Of a stretch of DNA of 64,000 nucleotides, positions 1-11,755 are shown piece by piece. The stretch covers positions 434,001 to 498,000 of the forward strand of contig NZ_JACJFN010000001.1 of assembly GCF_014164785.1 (NCBI RefSeq), written 5' to 3'. Both the position numbers and the translations under genes were made by a program. Source of the stretch: Aquipseudomonas guryensis. Lineage in GTDB: Bacteria; Pseudomonadota; Gammaproteobacteria; Pseudomonadales; Pseudomonadaceae. Every line of letters begins with the position of its first letter. Position 1 is the first letter of the stretch. The notes beneath the pieces were generated by a model. It worked only from the letters and a program-made list of their open reading frames with translations, ran no database searches and was not told the origin of the DNA.

Positions 1-78
1 GCCACCGCTTATCCCATAATGTGCTAGCCGACACGTTCTGTCGGCCGGGCTAGGAGCCCGTCGGTTTCGCGAGGCACT

Positions 79-648
79 GTGATTTTCATGAAATGCACCG
101 GCCGCACCCTGTTCCTGGGCTGCCTGTTGCTCCTCCCCCCCATGCTGGCGCATGCGGGCGGCAATTCCCTGCTGGTTCCTGCAACCGGCCGCTGCTCGCT
201 GAACACCGCACCGGAAGACCTGCCGCAAGCCCTGACTACCTGCCAGGAAAACGCCCAGCGAGGCGACGCGGCGGCGCAGTACGAACTCGGCGAATACTAT
301 TACGACGGCCAGCGCACCCCGCGCGATCTGCCGCAAGCCCTGCACTGGTTCGAACAGGCCTCACTGCAAGGCAACGCCCAGGCCCAGCTACGCCTGGGCA
401 GCATGTTCTTCCGCGGTGAAGGCGTGCAAGCCAACAATGTGCAGGCCTATATCGTGCTGAAGATGGCCGCGATCAACGGCTCGGACGAGGCGATGGACAG
501 CGCGGATCAGGTTGCCGCACAGATGGGCCGCGAAGAACTGCAGATCGCCAGCCAGGTGCTGGGGCAGATCTTCCGCAGCTACCTGCTGGAACTGCAGAAC
601 ATCGGCAGCAGCCCGGCACCCGCATTGGCACCCGCACCCGCACAGTAA
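79..648 (+). CDS. Exported Sel1-repeat (TPR-like) protein
   Basis: The 189-residue protein begins with a signal peptide: a basic start, the hydrophobic run LFLGCLLLLPPML and an AHA-G cleavage-like site near residue 26. The middle (about residues 50-150) holds Sel1-type repeats, seen as AAQYELGEYYYDG, AQAQLRLGSMFFRGEGV and a weaker third copy. The tail is a short Ala/Pro low-complexity stretch. Sel1 repeats are protein-interaction scaffolds and the signal peptide places it in the periplasm; no partner can be named. The start is ambiguous: GTG at 79 lies 4 nt after a GAGG, ATG at 88 lies 13 nt after it, and both keep the signal peptide. Confidence 0.75.
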   Translation: MIFMKCTGRTLFLGCLLLLPPMLAHAGGNSLLVPATGRCSLNTAPEDLPQALTTCQENAQRGDAAAQYELGEYYYDGQRTPRDLPQALHWFEQASLQGNAQAQLRLGSMFFRGEGVQANNVQAYIVLKMAAINGSDEAMDSADQVAAQMGREELQIASQVLGQIFRSYLLELQNIGSSPAPALAPAPAQ

Positions 649-696
649 GCACACCACCAGCAGGCCCGCCGCATAGCTGTGTGCGTCTACCGCGTA

Positions 697-836
697 GAAC
701 CTGTTTAGGATCTTTTGAGCTAGAGCCAGGCAAGGCGAGATTGGGCGAGGGCGCGGAGTTTACGCGCTGTAAATGAGCAGCCCGAGCCCAATCTCAACGC
801 AGCATGGCCGACGATCAAGAGATCCTAGATAGGTTC
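697..836. repeat. MITE-like element, copy A
   Basis: This 140-bp non-coding segment has imperfect inverted ends, GAACCTGTTTA-GATC on the left and GATC-TAGATAGGTTC on the right. The reverse complement of 36873-37038 matches it over both ends and several internal blocks, such as CTAGAGCCAG, GCGGAGTTTACG and ATGGCCGACGA. It fills a convergent intergenic gap, and its right end directly abuts the TAA stop codon (837-839) of the next gene. There is no coding capacity of its own. Confidence 0.6.
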
Positions 837-1160
837 TTACTTGTCCGGCATTGGCATGGGGAAGGGCATGACATTGCCGCCACCCTTGGCCTCACTGATC
901 TTCGGCGTACCCAGGCGCTCGACCTCATCGATGCGGATGATCGCGTGCATCGGCACGAAGCTGCGCACCACACCGTCGAACTGCGCCTTGAGCTTTTCCT
1001 CGCTGGGATCGACCACCACCTGGGTGCGCTCACCGAAGACGAATTCCTCGACCTCCAGGAAGCCCCACAGATCACTTTGATAGATCTGCTTGGCGTACAT
1101 CTCGTACACCTGGCCCTGGTTGAGGAAAATCACCTTGTAGATCGGTTCACGCTTGCTCAT
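837..1160 (-). CDS. DUF1820 family protein
   Basis: This 107-residue cytosolic protein begins MSKREPIYKVIFLNQGQ and matches the DUF1820 family as I recall it, a short protein common in Pseudomonas with no established biochemical role. There is no signal peptide or membrane segment. The body contains QSDLWGFLEVEEFVFGE and a conserved FVPMHAIIRIDEVE stretch, then a Gly/Met/Pro-rich tail. I chose the ATG at 1160 because the upstream 14-codon extension looks like untranslated sequence. It is divergent from miaB, and its TAA stop touches the repeat element at 697-836. Confidence 0.8.
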   Translation of the reverse strand: MSKREPIYKVIFLNQGQVYEMYAKQIYQSDLWGFLEVEEFVFGERTQVVVDPSEEKLKAQFDGVVRSFVPMHAIIRIDEVERLGTPKISEAKGGGNVMPFPMPMPDK

Positions 1161-1250
1161 GGACGACAGAAAGACACCGGGAATTAAGGGGGCGCGAATC
1201 ATAGCATAGCCACCGGACAGGCAAGCCTAGGAAGCGCGCCGCGCGCACCC

Positions 1251-1256
1251 TATAAT
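1251..1256 (+). promoter_or_regulatory. Candidate -10 box for miaB
   Basis: A perfect TATAAT lies 35 nt before the miaB ATG. I see no good -35 hexamer at the usual distance, so this is only a candidate sigma-70 type promoter. Confidence 0.4.
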
Positions 1257-1291
1257 GCGCGGTTCATTCGAACCACCCGCGACGAAGACCC

Positions 1292-2620
1292 ATGGCCAAG
1301 AAGCTCTATATCGAAACCCACGGTTGCCAGATGAACGAGTACGACAGCTCGCGCATGGTTGATCTGCTGGGCGAACATCAGGCCCTGGAAGTCACGGAGA
1401 ACCCGGCAGAAGCCGACGTGATACTCCTCAATACCTGCTCGATCCGCGAAAAAGCCCAGGACCGGGTATTTTCCCAGCTGGGCCGCTGGCGCGAACTGAA
1501 ACTGGAAAACCCCAACCTGGTGATCGGTGTCGGCGGCTGCGTGGCCAGCCAGGAAGGCGCCGCCATCCGCGACCGCGCGCCCTATGTCGACGTGGTCTTC
1601 GGCCCGCAGACCCTGCACCGCCTGCCGGAAATGATCGACGCAGCGCGCAGTACCAAGACCGCCCAGGTCGACATCAGCTTCCCCGAGATTGAGAAGTTCG
1701 ACCGCCTGCCCGAGCCGCGCATCGACGGCCCTAGCGCCTTCGTCTCGATCATGGAAGGCTGCAGCAAGTACTGCACCTTCTGCGTGGTGCCCTACACCCG
1801 CGGCGAGGAAGTCAGCCGCCCGCTGGATGACGTGCTGGCCGAGATCATCCACCTCGCCGAACACGGCGTGAAGGAAGTCACCTTGCTCGGGCAGAACGTC
1901 AACGGCTACCGCGGCGCGACCCGCGACGGCAGCATCGCCGACTTCGCCGAACTGCTCTACCTGGTCGCCGCCATCGACGGCATCGACCGCATCCGCTACA
2001 CCACCAGCCACCCACTGGAGTTCTCCGACGCCCTGATCCAGGCCCATGCCGAGATCCCGGAGCTGGTCAAACACCTGCACCTGCCGGTGCAGTCTGGCTC
2101 CGACCGCATCCTCGCGGCGATGAAGCGCAACCACACCGCCCTGGAATACAAGTCGCGCATCCGCAAGCTGAAGGCGGCGGTGCCGGACATTCTGATCAGC
2201 TCGGACTTCATCGTCGGCTTCCCCGGCGAGACCGAGAAGGACTTCGAGCAGACCATGAAGCTGATCGAGGAGGTCGGCTTCGACTTCTCCTACTCCTTCG
2301 TCTACAGCTCGCGCCCCGGCACCCCCGCCGCCGACCTGCCGGACGACACCCCGGAAGAGGTCAAGAAGCAACGCCTGGCCCTGCTCCAGCACCGCCTGAG
2401 CCAGCAAGGCTTCGAGAACAGCCGACGGATGGTCGGCACCGTACAGCGCATCCTGGTCAGCGACTACTCGAAGAAGGACCCAGGGATGCTCCAGGGCCGC
2501 ACCGAGAGCAACCGCGTGGTCAACTTCCGCTGCGCCAACCCAGGCCTGATCGGCCAGTTCGTCGACGTGCATATCGACGACGCCCTGCCCCACTCCCTGC
2601 GCGGCAGCCTGCTCGACTAA
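1292..2620 (+). CDS. miaB: tRNA-2-methylthio-N6-dimethylallyladenosine synthase MiaB
   Basis: MiaB is a radical SAM methylthiotransferase that adds the 2-methylthio group to i6A37 of tRNAs reading UNN codons. The 442-residue length is normal. The N-terminal UPF0004 domain shows the three Fe-S cysteines C12, C49 and C83. The radical SAM domain has the CxxxCxxC motif at C157, C161 and C164 (GCSKYCTFC). The C-terminal part, ending near residue 442, is the TRAM-type RNA-binding domain. It is the first gene of the plus-strand block miaB-ybeZ-ybeY-corC-lnt, an order conserved in many gammaproteobacteria. Confidence 0.97.
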   Translation: MAKKLYIETHGCQMNEYDSSRMVDLLGEHQALEVTENPAEADVILLNTCSIREKAQDRVFSQLGRWRELKLENPNLVIGVGGCVASQEGAAIRDRAPYVDVVFGPQTLHRLPEMIDAARSTKTAQVDISFPEIEKFDRLPEPRIDGPSAFVSIMEGCSKYCTFCVVPYTRGEEVSRPLDDVLAEIIHLAEHGVKEVTLLGQNVNGYRGATRDGSIADFAELLYLVAAIDGIDRIRYTTSHPLEFSDALIQAHAEIPELVKHLHLPVQSGSDRILAAMKRNHTALEYKSRIRKLKAAVPDILISSDFIVGFPGETEKDFEQTMKLIEEVGFDFSYSFVYSSRPGTPAADLPDDTPEEVKKQRLALLQHRLSQQGFENSRRMVGTVQRILVSDYSKKDPGMLQGRTESNRVVNFRCANPGLIGQFVDVHIDDALPHSLRGSLLD

Positions 2621-2717
2621 TGGCTAACCTGTCTCCGCGCGCCCAGGCTTTCCCCCTGAGGCGTGCGGGGTTATTCTTCGATCATCATCCCAGCCGACTG
2701 GCGGCCAAAAAACCACA

Positions 2718-3725
2718 TTGAACGCGCCCATAGAACCGCATCGTTTCACCCTCGAACCCTTCGAAGCACGCCGCTTCGCCAACCTCTGCGGGCAATTCGA
2801 CGAGCATCTGCGCTTGATCGAACAACGCCTGGCCATTGAAATCCGCAACCGCGGCAACCAGTTCGAACTGGTCGGTGAGCCCCAGCACACCCACTCCGCA
2901 GAAAACCTGCTGCGTCGCCTGTACCGCGAAACCAAGGCTGCCGAGCTGTCGCCGGATCTGGTGCACCTGTACCTGCAGGAATCGGGCATCGAGGAACTCA
3001 ACAGCGACCCGCGCAACACCAGCGGCGTTAGCCTGCGCACCAAGAAGGGCGTGATCAAGCCGCGCGGCGCCAACCAGCAGCGCTACGTGAAGTCGATCCT
3101 CGACAACGACATCAACTTCGGCGTCGGCCCGGCCGGTACCGGCAAGACCTACCTGGCCGTGGCCTGCGCGGTGGACGCGCTGGAGCGCGAACAGGTGCGG
3201 CGCATCCTCCTGGTGCGCCCGGCGGTCGAGGCCGGCGAGAAGCTCGGCTTCCTGCCTGGCGACCTGGCGCAGAAGATCGACCCCTACCTGCGCCCGCTGT
3301 ACGACGCCCTCTACGAGATGCTCGGCTTCGAGCAGGTGGCCAAGCTGATCGAGAAACAGGTGATCGAGATCGCCCCGCTGGCCTACATGCGCGGACGCAC
3401 CCTTAACAACAGCTTCATCATTCTCGACGAGAGTCAGAACACCACCCTCGAGCAGATGAAGATGTTCCTCACCCGTATCGGTTTCGGCTCGACCGCAGTG
3501 ATCACCGGCGACATCACCCAGGTCGACCTGCCCCGCGGCACCAAGTCCGGCCTGGCCCACGTCATCGAAGTGCTGCGCGACGTGCCCGGCATCACCTTCA
3601 CCCACTTCAAGCCCAAGGACGTGGTGCGCCACCCCTTGGTGCAGCGCATCGTCGAAGCCTATGAGCGCTTCGAAGACCGCCAGCAGGGCAAGCCGGAAGG
3701 CCGGGACGCACGCGACGATGCTTGA
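2718..3725 (+). CDS. ybeZ: PhoH-like ATPase YbeZ
   Basis: This 335-residue PhoH-family P-loop ATPase has Walker A GPAGTGKT at about 137-144 and Walker B IILDE at about 234-238. Family members pair with the endonuclease YbeY, encoded next, in rRNA processing. The only usable start is TTG at 2718: no ATG or GTG precedes it in frame, and the upstream bases (AAAAAACCACA) carry no clear Shine-Dalgarno site. The gene begins 97 nt after miaB and its 3' end overlaps ybeY by 8 nt, so the two are probably translationally coupled. Confidence 0.93.
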   Translation: MNAPIEPHRFTLEPFEARRFANLCGQFDEHLRLIEQRLAIEIRNRGNQFELVGEPQHTHSAENLLRRLYRETKAAELSPDLVHLYLQESGIEELNSDPRNTSGVSLRTKKGVIKPRGANQQRYVKSILDNDINFGVGPAGTGKTYLAVACAVDALEREQVRRILLVRPAVEAGEKLGFLPGDLAQKIDPYLRPLYDALYEMLGFEQVAKLIEKQVIEIAPLAYMRGRTLNNSFIILDESQNTTLEQMKMFLTRIGFGSTAVITGDITQVDLPRGTKSGLAHVIEVLRDVPGITFTHFKPKDVVRHPLVQRIVEAYERFEDRQQGKPEGRDARDDA

Positions 3726-4176
3726 ACTCGACCTGCAGAACGCCTCGGCCGCCACGGCGCTGCCGAGTGAGGAACAATTTCGCCGCTGGTGTGAACTGGC
3801 CCTGCGCCAGCGCACGGCCGACTCCGAGCTGACCATCCGCCTGGTCGATGAGGCCGAAGGCCGCGAACTGAACCACACCTGGCGACACAAGGACTACGCC
3901 ACCAACGTGCTGTCCTTCCCCGCCGACATTCCCGACGGTCTGCTGGATATTCCGCTGCTCGGCGACCTGGTGATCTGCGTGCCGGTGGTCGAGCGCGAAG
4001 CCGGCGAACAGCACAAAGCCAGCGAGGCGCACTGGGCGCACCTGGTCATCCACGGCTGCCTGCACCTGCTCGGCTACGACCACATCGACGATGAAGAAGC
4101 CGAGGAAATGGAAGCCCTGGAACGAGAATTGCTGGCTGAACTGGGCCACCCGGACCCGTACGCCGCCGACGAATAA
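3718..4176 (+). CDS. ybeY: Endoribonuclease / rRNA maturation factor YbeY
   Basis: YbeY is a zinc-dependent single-strand endoribonuclease needed for 16S rRNA 3' end maturation and 70S quality control. The 152-residue protein carries the family signature [11 protein letters not shown] at about 112-122, whose three histidines (112, 116, 122) bind the metal. I chose ATG 3718 rather than an upstream ATG at 3661 because it matches family length and lies inside the ybeZ stop region (8-nt overlap). Confidence 0.96.
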   Translation: MLELDLQNASAATALPSEEQFRRWCELALRQRTADSELTIRLVDEAEGRELNHTWRHKDYATNVLSFPADIPDGLLDIPLLGDLVICVPVVEREAGEQHKASEAHWAHLVIHGCLHLLGYDHIDDEEAEEMEALERELLAELGHPDPYAADE

Positions 4177-4228
4177 CTGCCAACACCCGCTAACCGCCCA
4201 CAACGAAGAAGGCCCTGAGAAACACACC

Positions 4229-5068
4229 ATGAGCGAAGACCGATCGAGCAACGAGCAAAAGTCCTGGCTGAACAAGCTGACCCAGGCTTTTGCTCATGAG
4301 CCGAGAAACCGCCAGGAACTGCTGGAAGTGCTGCGTGAAGCCCACCAGAACAAGCTGCTCGACAGCGAAGCCCTGGCCATCGTCGAGGGTGCCATTCAGG
4401 TCGCCGACCTGCAGGTACGCGACATCATGGTGCCGCGTTCACAGATGATCAGCATCAAGGCCGCCCAAACGCCGCAGGAATTCCTCCCAGCCATCGTCGA
4501 TTCCGCCCACTCGCGCTACCCGGTGATCGGCGAAAGCATCGACGACGTGATCGGCATCCTGCTGGCCAAGGATCTGCTGCCGCTGATCCTGGAGAACGGC
4601 AGCAAGCCGTTCAACATCAAGGACCTGCTGCGCCCCGCCACCTTCGTGCCCGAGTCCAAGCGCCTCAACGTGCTGCTGCGCGAATTCCGCGCCAACCACA
4701 ACCATATGGCCGTGGTCATCGACGAATACGGTGGCGTGGCCGGCCTGGTGACCATCGAGGACGTGCTCGAGCAGATCGTCGGCGAGATCGAGGACGAGCA
4801 TGACGTCGAGGAAGACAGCTACATCAAACCGCTGCCCAGCGGCGACTTCCTGATCAAGGCGCTGACGCCGATCGACAACTTCAACGAAGCCTTCGACACC
4901 GAGTTCCCCGACGACGAGTTCGACACCGTCGGCGGCCTGGTGATGAACGCCTTCGGCCACCTGCCCAAACGCAACGAAGTCACCGAGATCGGCGAATACC
5001 GTTTCCGCGTCCTCAACGCCGACAGCCGCCGCCTGCACCTGCTGCGTCTGACGCCAGTGGATCGCTGA
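4229..5068 (+). CDS. corC: CorC/YbeX-type CBS-domain protein
   Basis: This 279-residue soluble protein has tandem CBS domains (about residues 70-190, including VRDIMVPRSQMISI and VVIDEYGGVAGLVTIEDVLEQIVGEI cut into blocks) and a C-terminal CorC_HlyC transporter-associated domain. It is YbeX/CorC, first linked to Mg2+/Co2+ efflux and later to ribosome metabolism because of its fixed place beside ybeY. ATG 4229 is preferred over upstream starts, which would read back through ybeY. It begins 52 nt after ybeY. Confidence 0.93.
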   Translation: MSEDRSSNEQKSWLNKLTQAFAHEPRNRQELLEVLREAHQNKLLDSEALAIVEGAIQVADLQVRDIMVPRSQMISIKAAQTPQEFLPAIVDSAHSRYPVIGESIDDVIGILLAKDLLPLILENGSKPFNIKDLLRPATFVPESKRLNVLLREFRANHNHMAVVIDEYGGVAGLVTIEDVLEQIVGEIEDEHDVEEDSYIKPLPSGDFLIKALTPIDNFNEAFDTEFPDDEFDTVGGLVMNAFGHLPKRNEVTEIGEYRFRVLNADSRRLHLLRLTPVDR

Positions 5069-5107
5069 TCGCATTACCCCCAGCCCCACTGAAGTGCCTG
5101 CTTTTCC

Positions 5108-5147
5108 TCCCCTCCCCCACTTGTGGGAGAGGGGCTGGGGGAGAGGG
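5108..5147. repeat. CCCTCTCCC/GGGAGAGGG palindromic repeat, copy 1
   Basis: The core CCCCTCCCCCAC-TTG-TGGGAGAGGGG can fold into a long hairpin and is followed by a second GGGGGAGAGGG half. Related copies lie at 14446-14481 and 62159-62244, and a lone half occurs near 5260. All are intergenic. Confidence 0.65.
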
Positions 5148-5163
5148 AGTGCTTCTCCAGCCT

Positions 5164-5218
5164 GTAGCCCGGATGCAATCCGGGGAAATCTGCCCCTCCC
5201 TGACTACATCCGGGCTAC
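5164..5218. repeat. GTAG-headed REP, inverted pair
   Basis: GTAGCCCGGATGCAATCCGGG is a GTAG head followed by the palindrome CCCGGAT-GCA-ATCCGGG. An inverted partner, CATCCGGGCTAC, closes the unit at 5218. The layout (conserved tetranucleotide, short palindrome, inverted pair) is that of RAYT-associated REP elements. A second pair lies at 12802-12850. No RAYT transposase gene is in the window. Confidence 0.7.
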
Positions 5219-5340
5219 GCCGCCCCTATCGCCAGCCGCTCCACCCACACCACGCAAACGGGAGAGGGCGCACCCGCAGCGCTTCCTGCCTCCCGCGCCT
5301 TCCAGTACCCTTGCCCGCCTGATTTCTCGATCAAGGACGC

Positions 5341-6885
5341 ATGATGCGCTGGATCACCCAACCCGGCTGGCCGGGCAATCTGCTGGCCATGGCTGCCGGC
5401 GCCCTCACCACCCTGGCGCTGGCCCCCTACGACCTGTGGCCGCTGGCGATCATCTCCATCGCCCTGTTCTACCTCGGCCTGCGCGAGCTCAGCCCACGCC
5501 AGGCCCTGCTGCGCGGCTGGAGCTACGGTTTCGGCCTGTTCCTCAGCGGCACCAGTTGGGTCTACGTCAGCATCCACGACTACGGCGCCGCATCGCCGCC
5601 CCTGGCCGCCGCGCTGACCCTCGGTTTCGTCGGCGGCCTCGGCCTGCTGTTCGCCCTGAGCAGCTGGCTGTGGGCGCGCTGGTTACGTCGCAGTGATGCC
5701 CCGCTGGCCGACGCCCTGGCCTTCGCCGCCCTGTGGCTGGCCCAGGAAGCCTTCCGCAGCTGGTTCCTTACCGGCTTTCCCTGGCTGTACGCCGGCTACA
5801 GCCAGCTGCATGGCCCGCTGGCAACTCTGGCGCCGGTTGGTGGCATGTGGCTGATCTCCCTGAGCCTGGCCCTGACCGCCACGCTGGCGCTCAACCTGCC
5901 GCGCCTGCGCCCGCACAAGTGGCAGTGGCTCAGCGCCCAGGCTCTGCTGCTGGCGCCGTGGCTCGCCGCCATGGCCCTGCACGGTCACAGCTGGACCCAA
6001 GCCAAGGGCGAGCCGCTCAAGGTTGCCGTCATGCAGGGCAATGTCGAACAGAACCTCAAGTGGGACCCGGCCCAGCTGCAGAGCCAGCTGGAGCTGTACC
6101 GCGACCTGACCCTCAACAGCCAGCCCGCCGACCTGATCGTCTGGCCGGAAACCGCGGTACCGGTGCTCAAGGAGTTCGCCGAAGGCTATCTGCAGTTCAT
6201 GGGCCGCGTTGCCCAGGAGCGCCAGGCCGCACTGATCACTGGCGTACCGATCCGCCAGCCCAACGAGCTGGGCGAAAAGCGCTACTACAACGGCATCACC
6301 GTGGTCGGCGAGGGCGAGGGCACCTACCTCAAGCAGAAGCTGGTGCCGTTCGGCGAGTACGTGCCGCTGCAGGAAGTACTGCGCGGGCTGATCGCCTTCT
6401 TCGACCTGCCGATGTCCGACTTCGCCCGCGGCCCGGCCGACCAGCAACTGCTGCAAGCCAAGGGCCTGCAGATCGCGCCGTTCATCTGCTACGAGGTGGT
6501 CTATCCGGAATTCGCCGCCGGCCTGGCCGCACAGAGCGACCTGCTGCTGACCATCAGCAACGACACCTGGTTCGGCACCTCGCTCGGCCCGCTGCAACAC
6601 CTACAGATGGCGCAGATGCGTGCCCTCGAAGCCGGACGCTGGATGATCCGCGCCACCAACAACGGCGTCACCGCGCTGATCGACCCGCAGGGGCGCATCA
6701 CCTCGCAGATCCCGCAGTTCCAGCAGGCCGTGCTGTATGGCGAAGTACAGGCCATGCAGGGGCTGACGCCCTACCTGATCTGGCGCGGCTGGCCACTGGC
6801 CGGACTGTGCCTGATCCTGCTCGGCTGGGCGCTGTGGGCACGCCGACGCGAGACAGCAAGCCAAGCCCGCATGCAAGCCGCCTGA
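5341..6885 (+). CDS. lnt: Apolipoprotein N-acyltransferase Lnt
   Basis: Lnt transfers a third acyl chain to the N-terminal cysteine of apolipoproteins in the inner membrane, allowing export by Lol. The 514-residue protein has several N-terminal membrane helices (about residues 10-210) and then a periplasmic nitrilase domain. The three catalytic motifs are visible: Glu in VWPETAVP, Lys in LKQKLVPFGEYVP and Cys in APFICYEVVYPE. A last membrane helix ends the protein. An alternative start at 5344 shortens it by one residue. It sits 272 nt after corC, separated by REP-type repeats. Confidence 0.96.
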   Translation: MMRWITQPGWPGNLLAMAAGALTTLALAPYDLWPLAIISIALFYLGLRELSPRQALLRGWSYGFGLFLSGTSWVYVSIHDYGAASPPLAAALTLGFVGGLGLLFALSSWLWARWLRRSDAPLADALAFAALWLAQEAFRSWFLTGFPWLYAGYSQLHGPLATLAPVGGMWLISLSLALTATLALNLPRLRPHKWQWLSAQALLLAPWLAAMALHGHSWTQAKGEPLKVAVMQGNVEQNLKWDPAQLQSQLELYRDLTLNSQPADLIVWPETAVPVLKEFAEGYLQFMGRVAQERQAALITGVPIRQPNELGEKRYYNGITVVGEGEGTYLKQKLVPFGEYVPLQEVLRGLIAFFDLPMSDFARGPADQQLLQAKGLQIAPFICYEVVYPEFAAGLAAQSDLLLTISNDTWFGTSLGPLQHLQMAQMRALEAGRWMIRATNNGVTALIDPQGRITSQIPQFQQAVLYGEVQAMQGLTPYLIWRGWPLAGLCLILLGWALWARRRETASQARMQAA

Positions 6886-6917
6886 CGAATACGAGCGACC
6901 AGACTGAGCAAATCCCT

Positions 6918-6949
6918 AGGGCTTGCCGGCGATATCACCGGCAAGCCCT
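6918..6949. terminator. Bidirectional hairpin between lnt and the YdcF-like gene
   Basis: AGGGCTTGCCGG and CCGGCAAGCCCT form a perfect 12-bp stem with an 8-nt loop, between two convergent genes. There is no T-tract, so termination strength is uncertain. Confidence 0.55.
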
Positions 6950-6954
6950 ACTGA

Positions 6955-7716
6955 TCAGCGATAGAGCAACGGGTAAATCACCTGCCCCAATGCCTCGTTG
7001 AGCAGGCGCGTGCTCTGCCACAGCGCCTTGCCTTCCGGCAGCCAGCCGCCCAACGGGCGCGCATTGGCTACGCCGAGGAAACCCAGCGGCGCGGCCACCA
7101 CTTCCAGCCCGGCACGCTCGAAACACCAGCGTGCACGCGGCATATGCGCCGCCTGCGTCACCAGCACGACCCGACGAATACCCTGCTCGCGCAGTAATTC
7201 GGCGCTGAACTGCGCATTTTCCCAAGTGCTGCGGCTACGCTCCTCACGCCAGCGGGTCGGCACAGCGAAATCACGCTGCAACACGTCGGCCATCAACCCG
7301 GCTTCGCTGGGCGGCTCACCATAATGCAGGCCACCACTGATCAGCACCGGCAAGCCGGAGGCGCGCTGCAGGCGTGCCGCATAGCGCAAGCGCTCGATGG
7401 CCGTGACACTGGGCTGGTCGCTGCCCCAGGCGGGATCGGCTTCCTCGCGCCCGGAGCCGAGCACGACGATCACTTCACCACGCTGTGCCAGGCTCGCCCA
7501 CTGCGCCTCGGCCAACGCCGGCTCGCGCTCCAGCACGCGCGCCGCCTGCTCAACCACCACCGGCAAACTCATCAGCCACAGGCCACCGAGCCCGAGCAGG
7601 AGCAACAGCAGCGCCAGACGCGGCCGCGACGACCAGCACAGCCACGCCAGCATGATCAGCAGGAGCAGCCCGCCAGGCGGCAGAATCAGTTGTTTGAGAA
7701 GAAAGCGCAGTTCCAT
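6955..7716 (-). CDS. YdcF/ElyC family (DUF218) membrane protein
   Basis: The 253-residue protein has two N-terminal membrane helices (GGLLLLIMLAWLCW and LALLLLLLGLGGLWLMSL) and then a DUF218 domain with VIVVLGSG and a GLHYGEPPSEA stretch. Family members include E. coli ElyC and SanA, linked to peptidoglycan or undecaprenyl-lipid metabolism; YdcF itself binds SAM. ATG 7716 is chosen over GTG 7722 because an AGGTG ribosome site lies just upstream of the ATG and would overlap the GTG. It is convergent with lnt. Confidence 0.82.
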   Translation of the reverse strand: MELRFLLKQLILPPGGLLLLIMLAWLCWSSRPRLALLLLLLGLGGLWLMSLPVVVEQAARVLEREPALAEAQWASLAQRGEVIVVLGSGREEADPAWGSDQPSVTAIERLRYAARLQRASGLPVLISGGLHYGEPPSEAGLMADVLQRDFAVPTRWREERSRSTWENAQFSAELLREQGIRRVVLVTQAAHMPRARWCFERAGLEVVAAPLGFLGVANARPLGGWLPEGKALWQSTRLLNEALGQVIYPLLYR

Positions 7717-7755
7717 GGGCACCTCCGAGTGCCCGCGCAGACTAGCAGACAGCCG

Positions 7756-8211
7756 TCAGCGCGGCGCTGCCGTGCGGAACAGCTTGGAGCCGCAGGAAAC
7801 GCAGGGCAACACGCCCTCGCCGCGCTGCCATTCGGCCACATTGCCGCACAGCGCGCAGCACAGCTGCTGGCGGCGCTTGAGCAATGGCTTGACCTTGGCC
7901 TGGGCTTTCAAGACCGTCTTGCTGGCCCCCGGCGGGCGCACCGCCTTGGTGGCTTTCGCCGGCGGCATCTGTTCGATCAGGGCCAGTTCTTCGGCCGCGG
8001 CATGCCAGCCACGCAGCCAATTGAGGTCACGATCCAGATAGGCGCGGATCAACTCCAGCTCGGCGGGCGTCAGGCCGCGTAATTCCAGTTCGGAAGGCGG
8101 CGCATCACGCAGGCGACCCGCGGTGTCGGCCTCATCCAGAGCCAGCGCAAGCCGTTGCAGCAAGCGCTCGTAAAGCCCTCCTCCCGCCTCAGCCCGCCGC
8201 AACTCTGCCAT
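7756..8211 (-). CDS. Zinc-ribbon protein, DUF1451/YbeL-like
   Basis: This 151-residue cytosolic protein has a helical, acidic N-terminal part and a C-terminal zinc ribbon with two CxxC knuckles (CALC and CVSC) about 17 residues apart. In enterobacteria ybeL, which encodes a DUF1451 protein of similar layout, also sits beside leuS; that synteny supports the assignment. The family has no known function. The gene is divergent from leuS. Confidence 0.75.
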   Translation of the reverse strand: MAELRRAEAGGGLYERLLQRLALALDEADTAGRLRDAPPSELELRGLTPAELELIRAYLDRDLNWLRGWHAAAEELALIEQMPPAKATKAVRPPGASKTVLKAQAKVKPLLKRRQQLCCALCGNVAEWQRGEGVLPCVSCGSKLFRTAAPR

Positions 8212-8234
8212 CCATCACCTCTGCCGGGCGCTAG

Positions 8235-11015
<2,781 letters not shown>

Positions 11016-11040
11016 AAACGGTTGCGAACTGATTAAGCTC

Positions 11041-11062
11041 GGCGCCATGCCTGCATGGCGCC
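11041..11062. repeat. Perfect hairpin in the leuS-lptE gap
   Basis: GGCGCCATGC and GCATGGCGCC pair perfectly around a 2-nt centre, 25 nt after the leuS stop and 26 nt before lptE. It has no T-tract. It could be a weak terminator or an mRNA processing or stabilising element. Confidence 0.4.
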
Positions 11063-11088
11063 GTGACTCTCCAAGGGGATAGAAGAGA

Positions 11089-11700
11089 ATGATGAAACGG
11101 AATCTGATGGTAATCGGCCTGGCTGTTCTGCTCAGCGCCTGCGGCTTCCAGCTGCGTGGCACCGGTAGCGCCGACTTCGCCCTCAAGGAAATCGACCTGC
11201 AGGCACGCAACGCCTATGGCGAAACGGTCAAGCAAGTCCGTCAGGTGCTCGACAACAGCGGCGTCAAGGTGCACACCGGCGCGCCCTACAAGCTGAATCT
11301 GGCCAACGAAAAAGAAACCCAGCGCACCGCCAGCTACACCGGCAACGCCCGCAGCGCTGAGTACGAGCTGACCACCACCCTCGACTACGAGATCCGTGGC
11401 CAGAAGAACCTGCTGTTGCTCAGCGACCAGTTGGAAGTGCAGAGCACCTTCGTGCATGACGAGAACAACCTGATCGGTTCCGACCAGGAATCCGCCCAGC
11501 TGCGTCAGGAAATGCGCCGCGAGCTGGTGCAGCAGATGGTCCTGCGCCTGCAGCTGGTCACCCCGGCCCGACTCGAGCAACTGCAGCAGGAAGCCGAGGC
11601 CAAGGCCCAGGCCGAAGCTGAAGCAGCCGCCGCAGCGCGCCGCGCCGAGCAGGAGTCGGCACCGCTGCAGTCGCCGATCCAGCTGCCGATCAGCCAGTAA
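11089..11700 (+). CDS. lptE: LPS-assembly lipoprotein LptE
   Basis: LptE is the outer-membrane lipoprotein that plugs the LptD barrel and helps insert LPS. The 203-residue product has a lipoprotein signal with lipobox LLSAC (Cys18), followed by the typical GFQLRGT start of the mature protein. The C-terminal tail is rich in Ala, Glu and Gln and probably helical. The usual leuS-lptE-holA order supports the call. The start may be the second ATG at 11092. Confidence 0.95.
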   Translation: MMKRNLMVIGLAVLLSACGFQLRGTGSADFALKEIDLQARNAYGETVKQVRQVLDNSGVKVHTGAPYKLNLANEKETQRTASYTGNARSAEYELTTTLDYEIRGQKNLLLLSDQLEVQSTFVHDENNLIGSDQESAQLRQEMRRELVQQMVLRLQLVTPARLEQLQQEAEAKAQAEAEAAAAARRAEQESAPLQSPIQLPISQ

Positions 11701-11706
11701 GCAGAC

Positions 11707-11730
11707 AAGGGCCGGGTAACCGGCCCTTTT
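11707..11730 (+). terminator. Rho-independent terminator after lptE
   Basis: AAGGGCCGG-GTAA-CCGGCCCTT runs into TT, a strong stem with a short U-tract. It lies 6 nt after the lptE stop and 25 nt before holA, so holA transcription may be attenuated. Confidence 0.75.
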
Positions 11731-11755
11731 CACTCCTGACGAAGCTCGTCCCGCA

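Noticed and set aside
804..1187. Small plus-strand ORF beginning in the repeat element
   Set aside because: It starts inside the MITE-like repeat and then runs antisense to the DUF1820 gene; the similar start seen at copy B is just the shared repeat sequence.
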